Positions 1 through 5,278 of a stretch of 8,285 nucleotides of DNA are shown here, piece after piece (position 1 is the stretch's first letter; each line of letters starts with the position of its first letter). Below the pieces are notes generated by a model that ran no database searches, was not told the origin of the DNA, and saw only the letters and a list, made by a program, of their open reading frames with translations. Source of the stretch: Oscillospiraceae bacterium (GTDB taxonomy: Bacteria > Bacillota > Clostridia > Oscillospirales > Ruminococcaceae); assembly GCA_031281115.1 (NCBI GenBank), contig JAITFV010000247.1, positions 1-8,285 of the forward strand, read 5' to 3'. The translations under genes were made by a program, and so were the position numbers.

Positions 1-25
1 ACTGTTCCACAGTTTCAATTTAAAC

Positions 26-75
26 GGGTTTCCGCTGCGTGAGCGCAGCGGGCGCTATCGCAACAGCGCAAGCCC
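26..75. other. Intergenic segment that can fold as a three-way junction
   Basis: Three sets of complementary arms abut with no unpaired bases between them. An outer helix pairs 26-31 with 70-75 (six pairs, one of them G-U). Inside it are a perfect 8-bp GC-rich hairpin, 32-39 with 44-51 and loop TGAG, and a 5-bp hairpin, 52-56 with 65-69 and an 8-base loop. The pairings are read directly from the bases. The function is unknown: it could be the 3' end of an upstream transcript, a structured leader for the xylanase mRNA, or a copy of a dispersed intergenic repeat. No known riboswitch class was recognised. Confidence 0.45.
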
Positions 76-113
76 CTTTAACTTAAAAAGCGAAACGCTT
101 TTTAAGTTAAAGG
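75..113. repeat. Perfect 18-bp inverted repeat (long hairpin) upstream of the xylanase
   Basis: Bases 75-92 are the exact reverse complement of 96-113, separated only by AAA (93-95). The hairpin shares base 75 with the preceding folded segment, and its end lies 34 bp before the xylanase ribosome binding site. The stem contains AAAAAG/CTTTTT but no T-run follows it on either strand, so it is not a textbook intrinsic terminator. It may end transcription from the left, stabilise the 5' end of the xylanase mRNA, or be the terminal part of a small repeat element. Confidence 0.7.
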
Positions 114-147
114 ACTATACTACGTAAAGAATAAAACATATACTTAA

Positions 148-153
148 AAGGAG
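148..153 (+). promoter_or_regulatory. Ribosome binding site of the xylanase gene
   Basis: AAGGAG lies 8 bases before the ATG at 162, which fixes that start; the protein then begins with a proper signal peptide. TATACT at 116-121 and at 139-144 resemble a -10 box, but neither has a convincing -35 box at the right distance, so no promoter is called. Confidence 0.85.
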
Positions 154-161
154 AATTAACA

Positions 162-1556
162 ATGCAAAAGAAAAAAGCGGTGTTTACATTTATTCTGATG
201 GCGGCGTTCGCGCTGTCTTTGAGCATGAGCTTCACTGCGGCAGCCCGGGAATGGGATTTAACGCTCCCTTCCCTGAAAGAAGCTTTTGAGGAGTATTTCC
301 CGATTGGTAACATCCTTGAACCCGGCGAAGCCGCTGACGGGCGAACAGCCGAAATGTTCATACATCATTATAATTTTGTCACAGCAGAGAATGCCATGAA
401 GCCGGCAAATATAGCAAGAACCCCCGGCGACTGGGACTTCTCTTTCCACCGGTTGGATTTTTTAGTTGACTGGGCGCTCGAAAATGACATAAACGTCGTT
501 GGACACACGTTAGTTTGGCATTCGCAGTCTGCCGATTGGCTGACAAAAAATATCGACGGAACCCCGCTCACCCGCGCCGAAGCCCGCGACAATATGGAGA
601 GATATATAAATACAGTAGCGGGGCATTTCGCGGGGAGAATATACTCATGGGATGTTGTGAATGAAGCATTTTTGACTTCGGTCGGCAGCCTGCCGATTAC
701 TCCTGCCGATGAGGGTTGGTGGAGGCATATGCTGAGGACGGAAAGAGGCGGTAATGAGGCCTCGCCTTGGTTTGCGGCTTATGCGAACGGCATTGATGAA
801 GCGGCTGGCGAGCACCCCTCCGACTATATTTATGATGCCTTTGTTTTTGCGCGGCTTGCCGACCCGAACGCGATTCTTTATTACAACGACTTCAATGAAA
901 CGAGTGCGGGGAAACGCGAAGCAATGGCACAAATGACGGAAGAACTCAATGCGAGATGGCTCAGCGACCCGCGCAACGACGACCCGGGGCGTCTGCTCGT
1001 TGAAGGGATTGGTATGCAGGCGCACTACTGGACATCTGACCTTAGCCCTGTCAGCGTTGAACTCACAATCATGCGCTTCGCCGAAACGGGTGCGAGGGTA
1101 AGCATTACCGAACTTGATATACCGATGGGGAGATTCGGCGCCTTTGAAGAAGCTACAGAAGAAAATCTTCGCAAGCAAGCGAATTTATACCGGGATTTAT
1201 TTGATGTTTTCATCAGACACGCCGACAGCATAGAGCGTGTTACGTTTTGGGGTAAAGCAGACCATCAGAGCTGGAGACATCAGGGAAGCCCGCTGTTGTT
1301 TGACTCGAATTTTCAAGTCAAGGACTCATTCCATCAAATCGTAGCACTTGCACAGTGGCTGTCACCATCCGATGCAGTTTCCGATAATGAACCCGAATAT
1401 AACGAACCCGATGAGGAAGGTGAAGAGATTGCCCCCCCCGAATTAGAAATAATTCCCGAGAACGACTCCGGGATTCCGTGGGTAATTATTGCAATCGCGG
1501 CGGGTGTTCTTATGTTAATCATAGGCATAATATTAATAAATGTAAAGAAAGTGTAA
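162..1556 (+). CDS. Secreted, membrane-anchored GH10 endo-1,4-beta-xylanase
   Basis: This 464-residue glycoside hydrolase family 10 enzyme should cleave internal beta-1,4 linkages of xylan by a retaining mechanism outside the cell. Residues 1-28 are a signal peptide: QKKK, a hydrophobic stretch, then TAAA before a likely cut at 28/29. The catalytic barrel spans about 35-400. Visible GH10 motifs are VTAENAMK, GHTLVWHSQ (114-122), WDVVNE (163-168, E168 as acid/base), GIGMQAHY, ITELD (315-319, E317 as nucleophile) and FWGKAD. The two catalytic glutamates are 149 residues apart, more than in compact GH10 enzymes, because of an insertion around 185-220. After the barrel come an acidic Pro/Glu/Asp-rich linker (about 405-436) and a hydrophobic helix (about 439-460) ending in VKKV. 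No LPXTG motif, SLH, dockerin or carbohydrate-binding module is visible, so the enzyme is probably held at the membrane by this helix. It ends 16 bp from the convergent recombinase gene. Confidence 0.95.
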   Translation: MQKKKAVFTFILMAAFALSLSMSFTAAAREWDLTLPSLKEAFEEYFPIGNILEPGEAADGRTAEMFIHHYNFVTAENAMKPANIARTPGDWDFSFHRLDFLVDWALENDINVVGHTLVWHSQSADWLTKNIDGTPLTRAEARDNMERYINTVAGHFAGRIYSWDVVNEAFLTSVGSLPITPADEGWWRHMLRTERGGNEASPWFAAYANGIDEAAGEHPSDYIYDAFVFARLADPNAILYYNDFNETSAGKREAMAQMTEELNARWLSDPRNDDPGRLLVEGIGMQAHYWTSDLSPVSVELTIMRFAETGARVSITELDIPMGRFGAFEEATEENLRKQANLYRDLFDVFIRHADSIERVTFWGKADHQSWRHQGSPLLFDSNFQVKDSFHQIVALAQWLSPSDAVSDNEPEYNEPDEEGEEIAPPELEIIPENDSGIPWVIIAIAAGVLMLIIGIILINVKKV

Positions 1557-1572
1557 TCCTTAAACTTAAAAC

Positions 1573-3078
1573 TTATATAATTTTAAATTCTACGCTGTCA
1601 ATATAAGCAACGCTTGAATTATAGCTTTCTTTTTCAACGGAAATCGTGATTTTTTTTACAAACCGCCGTAAAAATATCATTTTTTCCGTATCGGTTAAAT
1701 GCTCCCAGCTCTGATGAATATTTGTGATTATATCTTCGGGCAGCAGTTCGGGAGTAGTAGCGGTTTCTGACAACTCGGTTTTCTTCTGCTGTATTTCATT
1801 CTCTAACGCATCAGATTTTTCATTGAAATAGCTAATCATACGTTTATATTCATCAAATTCAAGAATTCCGTCCATATACTGCTCCATGACATGATTTTTG
1901 CGATTTTGCATGGATTGTAGTTTTTTCTCAAAGGCGACAATAATTTTTAATAATTTCTCCCCGCCATTATCAACAGGTTCTATGTCTACGGATTCGGTTA
2001 TGTCGCTAATATTATCAATGTAATCTAAAAAAGCATGCTCGACTTTTGAATGGGTTACGCAATAACTTTCGCATTTCTCAATCTCGCTACTGCTCATTGC
2101 ACGGCATTTATAAGCCGTAGTATACGTTTCAGCGTTTTTACCGGATTTATAGTTGTGGGTGGTGATTTTAGCACCACAACGACCGCAAACCATAACACCG
2201 CAAAAATAACTTTGCTCTTTTGGGTGCTTTGTTCTTGAAATGTGAGGAATATTTTTCAATCGCTCCTGTGCAAACTGAAACAGTTCATCAGATATAATCG
2301 GCTCGTGGAGTCCGTTCGCTTCAAAATATCTATGCTCGTCTTTCGTAGCATAACGGACTTTTCCGATATATGTCGGGTTCATCAACATACTTCGTATAGT
2401 AGACGAAGCCCACATTCTCGCACCCTTTTTTGTCGGGATTTTCCGTTCGTTCAGTTCCCTTGCTATTTTGTTCATTGAATAATTTTGATTGACGTACATT
2501 GAGAACATCTCTTTTACGATTTCGGACTCGCAGGGGTTAATGGTGGGGATTTTTTGTCCGTTGGGTCTGTCGTAACCGTAACTTATACATATACACGCTA
2601 ATGTGTACCCCTCACGAACTTTTCGCTCACAACCTACTTTGATGCGTTCGATAATGTTCTCGCGCTCAAATTCGGCAAAAATTCCTATAATTTTCAAGAA
2701 CATTCTACCGCTCGCCGTCTGCGTATCAATAGATTCCGTCAAGCTGTTAAAAGAGCAGTTATGAGTATTAAACAACTCCACCAATTCAAGAAGATTTTTA
2801 GTGTTTCTTGTCAGTCGGTCAACCTTAAACACTAAAACATTGTTGACCTTTCCGCACTCGACATCAGCCATTAAACGATTGATAGCAGGGCGGTCAATGA
2901 TGTTCTTACCGCTTATCCCCTCATCAGCGTAAATGTCGTATATATCCCACTCTTTAATTAAAGCATACGACTTTAATTTATCCGTTTGCCCCCGTACGGA
3001 GTAGCCCTCTTGTGCCTGTTCTTCTGTGCTGACTCGGACATAGATTCCTGTACTTAATTTTTTTGCAGTACCTTTCAT
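1573..3078 (-). CDS. Large serine recombinase (site-specific integrase/resolvase family)
   Basis: This 501-residue protein should catalyse site-specific DNA integration, excision or inversion through a covalent 5'-phosphoserine intermediate. The N-terminal resolvase domain (about 10-155) has YVRVSTEEQ with catalytic S17 and supporting R15, the DEGISGK motif, and VDRLTR (86-91). A Recombinase domain follows (about 165-280). A zinc ribbon has Cys pairs at C298/C301 and C325 with C336 or C340. A long charged coiled-coil (about 365-430), as in integrases of this class, precedes the C-terminal tail. Length and domain order are complete. The ATG is supported by AGGAG 9 bases upstream and overlaps the stop of a 46-residue ORF (ATGA). 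Base composition is more AT-rich than the neighbours (for example 18 of 60 G+C at 1621-1680, against 34 of 60 at 541-600 in the xylanase), which suggests acquisition. No phage structural or conjugation gene is in the window. Confidence 0.95.
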   Translation of the reverse strand: MKGTAKKLSTGIYVRVSTEEQAQEGYSVRGQTDKLKSYALIKEWDIYDIYADEGISGKNIIDRPAINRLMADVECGKVNNVLVFKVDRLTRNTKNLLELVELFNTHNCSFNSLTESIDTQTASGRMFLKIIGIFAEFERENIIERIKVGCERKVREGYTLACICISYGYDRPNGQKIPTINPCESEIVKEMFSMYVNQNYSMNKIARELNERKIPTKKGARMWASSTIRSMLMNPTYIGKVRYATKDEHRYFEANGLHEPIISDELFQFAQERLKNIPHISRTKHPKEQSYFCGVMVCGRCGAKITTHNYKSGKNAETYTTAYKCRAMSSSEIEKCESYCVTHSKVEHAFLDYIDNISDITESVDIEPVDNGGEKLLKIIVAFEKKLQSMQNRKNHVMEQYMDGILEFDEYKRMISYFNEKSDALENEIQQKKTELSETATTPELLPEDIITNIHQSWEHLTDTEKMIFLRRFVKKITISVEKESYNSSVAYIDSVEFKII

Positions 3079-3215
3079 TCTTTATTGCTCCTATCTGTTT
3101 TTTGTTCAGATAGTGAGTTTATTTTTTCTTGTTTAATTCTCGGGATGGAAGTTTTTAGAAAGAATTTCAACATCTGTTTTTGTAGCTCTTGGGGTAATGT
3201 AATCTTTTCTTTCAT
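3075..3215 (-). CDS. Small basic 46-residue protein translationally coupled to the recombinase
   Basis: An ATG at 3213-3215 opens 46 codons ending in a TGA (3075-3077) that overlaps the recombinase ATG (3076-3078) as ATGA. The recombinase ribosome binding site lies inside this ORF, so the two are almost certainly co-translated. The protein begins MKEKITLPQELQ, continues with an amphipathic stretch QMLKFFLKTSIPRIK (residues 14-28), and ends in a charged, probably disordered tail rich in Lys, Glu, Ser and Asn. Codon use is AT-rich like the recombinase. An in-frame TAA lies 6 bases upstream of the ATG. There is no good Shine-Dalgarno sequence; a TATAAT lies only 5 bases before the ATG, so the message could be nearly leaderless. 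No family name can be given. Possible roles are recombinase partner, recombination directionality factor or a leader peptide that sets recombinase translation; all are inference from position. Confidence 0.7.
   Translation of the reverse strand: MKEKITLPQELQKQMLKFFLKTSIPRIKQEKINSLSEQKTDRSNKE
3088..3113 (-). promoter_or_regulatory. Recombinase ribosome binding site overlapped by an inverted repeat
   Basis: On the minus strand AGGAG (3088-3092) is the recombinase ribosome binding site. Its first two bases are also the end of a perfect 7-bp inverted repeat, 3091-3097 with 3107-3113 and a 9-base A-rich loop. In the mRNA the hairpin would pull part of the ribosome binding site into a stem, while ribosomes translating the overlapping 46-codon ORF would melt it. 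This fits coupled translation. A protein-binding operator is an alternative. Confidence 0.55.
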
Positions 3216-3220
3216 ATCCG

Positions 3221-3226
3221 ATTATA
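3221..3226 (-). promoter_or_regulatory. Possible -10 box for the small ORF and recombinase
   Basis: TATAAT on the minus strand matches the -10 consensus perfectly and stands just before the ATG at 3215. No good -35 box is found 16-18 bases upstream: TTGCAC is present but only 12 bases away. If used, transcription would start at or beside the ATG of the small ORF. The call rests on the hexamer and its position only. Confidence 0.35.
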
Positions 3227-3252
3227 TTAGACTTGGATGTGCAATATTCCGA

Positions 3253-3314
3253 CAAAAAAACAAGCATAGCCGAAAAACGCTGTATTCAAGCGCCTTTCGG
3301 CTATTTGGTTTTTT
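3253..3314. terminator. Bidirectional intrinsic terminator at the right edge of the recombinase module
   Basis: A 10-bp stem (3266-3275 with 3295-3304) is followed inside by a 2x2 internal loop and a 4-bp stem (3278-3281 with 3289-3292) with a 7-base loop. On the plus strand a six-T run (3309-3314) follows the stem. On the minus strand the A-run at 3254-3260 gives seven Ts after the stem. It could therefore stop transcripts from both sides. It would shield the small ORF and recombinase from transcripts coming from the right, and the patatin remnant from those coming from the left. Confidence 0.6.
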
Positions 3315-3326
3315 ACAATAACTGCC

Positions 3327-3659
3327 TTGGAAGCGCTTTACAAAATCGGCAAAGGTTTAGACAGCGAGATTGATTTTTTAATTGTTTCCGATGCCTCACC
3401 CCCGCTTAACTACCAAAACCGCAAGGGTAGCATGTCTTTCACGAACATGAAACGGCTGCTTGATATTGCAATGTATCAGGTCGGCGCGCTGCGGCGGCGG
3501 GATTTTTCCACCCGCGTTGTTGCTAAGGGTGACGGTTTGTATGTCAGAATCGGCGATTGTAATTACCCGACGACCCTGCTCGCGCCGACAGCGGCGAATT
3601 TCGACATGCTTTTGAAGCGGGGGGTTGAAAGCGCTGAAAACAGCGCCATCAAGCGGTAG
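3327..3659 (+). pseudogene. C-terminal fragment of a patatin-like phospholipase
   Basis: The reading frame gives about 110 residues matching the end of bacterial patatin-like lipid acyl hydrolases: LEALYKIGKG, then DFLIVSDASPPL, then LLDIAMYQVGALRRRD, then YVRIGDCNYPTTL and a final NFDMLLKRGVE block. In the intact family the stretch before LEAL holds the DGG-type motif with the catalytic Asp, and the GXSXG serine lies still further upstream; both are missing. In frame, upstream codons run back only to a TAG at 3267 and are not patatin-like, because they translate the terminator hairpin. There is no ribosome binding site before the TTG at 3327. The fragment is therefore almost certainly inactive, cut by integration or deletion beside the recombinase module. 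Its own TAG stop is intact, 4 bp from the stop of the convergent membrane-protein gene. The family assignment is from motif recall, without a search. Confidence 0.7.
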
Positions 3660-3663
3660 TTGT

Positions 3664-3999
3664 CTACTTTTCTTTTTCATTAAGTTCTATTGCGCCGATA
3701 TCGGTGCAATCGCACACCGGAACCACGGGAATTACTGATGTTTCAAGGATTCGCCGCGGTTTGAGATGCATTAACAGCCAGCCCAGCGTACCCATCACAA
3801 GCGCGTAAAACAGATAAGGCGCGCAGTTATTCATATAAGCACCTATGATTTGGTGCGCATCGCCGCGGAATGTCAAGCCGCCGTTTCTCAGAACTCCTGC
3901 TACATAATTATTGTATTCAATGAAATTCCAAAAAAAGAATATCAGGAACCATGCCGTTATAATAAAAAGAATTATGCTCAAATAAGACACTCTTCTCAT
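3664..3999 (-). CDS. Small membrane protein with two transmembrane helices, function unknown
   Basis: A 111-residue protein not recognised as any named family. Residues 1-27 form a basic start (MRR) and a strongly hydrophobic helix rich in Ile, Phe and Trp. A polar stretch of about 30 residues follows, with NNY and a DAHQ segment. A second helix lies at about 61-77 (YLFYALVMGTLGWLLM), then a basic KPRR and a soluble tail with a CDC motif and an acidic end. By the positive-inside rule both ends probably face the cytoplasm, with a short external loop. The start is well supported: AGGAG at 4006-4010, 6 bases before the ATG. The gene is divergent from the hydrolase and convergent with the patatin remnant; the stops are 4 bp apart. 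No job can be inferred from context. Confidence 0.75.
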   Translation of the reverse strand: MRRVSYLSIILFIITAWFLIFFFWNFIEYNNYVAGVLRNGGLTFRGDAHQIIGAYMNNCAPYLFYALVMGTLGWLLMHLKPRRILETSVIPVVPVCDCTDIGAIELNEKEK

Positions 4000-4098
4000 A
4001 AAAAACTCCTTTTTCTTTTATTTTTCTTACAATTCGGCTTTTTATTCGTTAAACCATAATTTACAATAAGCATAAAATGTTAAAAATGAGGTAATTCT
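4000..4098. promoter_or_regulatory. Divergent intergenic region between membrane protein and hydrolase
   Basis: This 99-bp AT-rich spacer must carry both promoters if the genes are transcribed separately. For the leftward gene, TTGTAA (4061-4066, minus) and TAAAAA (4039-4044, minus) are 16 bases apart, each matching consensus at four of six positions. For the rightward gene, TAAAAT (4073-4078) is a possible -10 box without a good -35. GAGG at 4088-4091 is the hydrolase ribosome binding site, 7 bases before its ATG. No operator-like repeat was found. Confidence 0.35.
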
Positions 4099-4923
4099 AT
4101 GATACACATTAACTCAAGCGGCGTAAAAATCGCCGTCAACGAATACAACCGCGAGTGCAGTCAAAGGTGCGGCGTGGACACGGTTCTTCTCCTGCACGGC
4201 TGGCCCCTGTCGCATTTAATCTTCGAGTATCAGATTAATCTGCTCGTCGAGCTCGGTTATCACGTGGTCGGCGTTGATTTCCGCGGTTTCGGAGCAAGCG
4301 ATTCGCCCGCTTTCGGCTATGATTATAACCAAATGGCGTATGATGTTCACAATGTTATCAAAGCTCTCGGGCTTTCCAAAATCGCGCTCGCTGGATTCTC
4401 GATGGGCGGTGCCGTAGCTCTGCGTTATATGCGGCTTTTTAAAGGTCTCAGAGTAAAAAAGCTAATACTGCTCGCAGCAGCAGCACCGCGTTTTACTAAA
4501 AGCGAAACCTTCCCCTACGGCATTGACGGGCGCGATGTTGATGCAATGATTGAAAAGGCGAACAATGACCGCCCCGAATTATGCAGAAATTTCGTAGATG
4601 AGAAGCTTTTCGCGCAGCAGCACAGCCGTTCGGTTAAAAGCTGGTTCACGGGAATCGCGCAGTCAGCTTCGGGAATCGGCACAATAAAAGCCGCCGTGTC
4701 CCTCCGCGATGAGGACGGACGCGACGACTTAAAGTGCATAAATGTGCCGGTTTATATAATCCGCGGCGAGAAAGATACCGTTGTACCGGTATCCGTTACT
4801 GATTTTCAGCACAGGAACATAAAAGGCTCAACGCTCTTCTCGCTCAAAAATTCCGCGCACGGGATTATATACGATGAGCTTGAAAATTTCAATAATTTCT
4901 TCGTAAAATCGCTCGTTAATTAA
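4099..4923 (+). CDS. Alpha/beta hydrolase, non-heme peroxidase/esterase-like
   Basis: A 274-residue cytoplasmic protein of the alpha/beta hydrolase fold, full length for the family. HGWP (33-36) forms the oxyanion-hole region. VDFRGFGASD resembles the strand and turn seen in the non-heme chloroperoxidase and esterase branch. GFSMGG (99-104) carries the nucleophile S101. D226 in GEKDTVVP and H254 in SAHG complete the Ser-Asp-His triad. The central segment (about 135-205) is the variable cap that sets substrate choice, so the substrate cannot be read; a carboxylic ester or lactone is likely. There is no signal peptide. The GAGG ribosome binding site supports the ATG. It is a single-gene unit by orientation: divergent from the small membrane protein and ending 13 bp from the convergent operon. 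Names such as haloperoxidase are common for this branch but would be over-specific. Confidence 0.9.
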   Translation: MIHINSSGVKIAVNEYNRECSQRCGVDTVLLLHGWPLSHLIFEYQINLLVELGYHVVGVDFRGFGASDSPAFGYDYNQMAYDVHNVIKALGLSKIALAGFSMGGAVALRYMRLFKGLRVKKLILLAAAAPRFTKSETFPYGIDGRDVDAMIEKANNDRPELCRNFVDEKLFAQQHSRSVKSWFTGIAQSASGIGTIKAAVSLRDEDGRDDLKCINVPVYIIRGEKDTVVPVSVTDFQHRNIKGSTLFSLKNSAHGIIYDELENFNNFFVKSLVN

Positions 4924-4936
4924 TTTCGCAAGTGGT

Positions 4937-5278
4937 CTAATCTTTCCGCACCACTGTTATCGTCAACTCGTCGCCGGTGAGCTGTGCCTCCGCTTCATCA
5001 CACATCATACCTATTAACGTCATCTCACATTTTTCCTCGGAGCTTCCGACAAGTTCCCAGTAACCCTGTTCCATTTCCTTCTGACGCGGAGCACCGAGGA
5101 GTTTGCGGAGCATTTTCATGTCTTCATCAGAGATTTTCACCGGGCTTGCTTTTACAACAAACACCGCTGAATCATTGTTTACTTTTATATCAAGGTGATA
5201 TTCAGCCGCGCCCTGCAAATGGCAGTATGACAGCAAATCGCTCGCTATCTTCATTTTTTTCTCGAATTCAAGTTTCAT
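4937..5278 (-). CDS. Small soluble protein of unknown function, coupled to the DUF1576 gene
   Basis: A 113-residue protein that I do not recognise. It has a charged N-terminal helix (1-20), a strand region HLDIKVNNDSAVFVVKAS, a helix with SDEDMKMLRKLL, a GYWELVG segment, and a C-terminal helix-strand pair ending ELTITVVRKD. There is no signal peptide or membrane helix, so it should be cytoplasmic. Its strand-helix order, with GMMCDEAEAQL then a terminal beta strand, faintly resembles the end of GHKL-fold ATP-binding domains such as anti-sigma kinases, but the N box and glycine loops are absent, so this is only a weak fold guess. The ATG shares one base with the DUF1576 stop (TAATG) and is preceded by GGGAG at 5286-5290, 7 bases away, so the two are translationally coupled. 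It is the last gene of the minus-strand operon and may regulate or bind the membrane protein. Confidence 0.8.
   Translation of the reverse strand: MKLEFEKKMKIASDLLSYCHLQGAAEYHLDIKVNNDSAVFVVKASPVKISDEDMKMLRKLLGAPRQKEMEQGYWELVGSSEEKCEMTLIGMMCDEAEAQLTGDELTITVVRKD

Noticed and set aside
75..113. The long hairpin as an intrinsic terminator
   Set aside because: No T-run follows the stem on either strand; the Ts lie inside the stem.
645..1178. A 177-codon minus-strand open frame opposite the xylanase
   Set aside because: It is fully antisense to the conserved GH10 catalytic core, its translation is Arg/Cys-rich without recognisable domains, and it has no supporting ribosome binding site.
1557..1572. 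Second boundary of the recombinase element between xylanase and recombinase
   Set aside because: The 16-bp spacer has no repeat matching the 3310-3330 region and no patatin sequence, so a boundary here cannot be supported.
3085..3321. A 78-codon plus-strand open frame between recombinase and patatin remnant
   Set aside because: Phe/Ser/Cys-rich translation of AT-rich DNA; it runs antisense to the better supported 46-codon ORF and through the terminator hairpin.
4099..4923. Calling the hydrolase a haloperoxidase
   Set aside because: The triad and HGWP motif fit the wider esterase/perhydrolase branch; the cap region gives no basis for a specific substrate.
4931..4955. A 6-bp inverted repeat (AGTGGT/ACCACT) between the convergent hydrolase and small-protein genes as a shared terminator
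   Set aside because: Short stem, 13-base loop, no T-run, and one arm lies in the coding end of the small protein.
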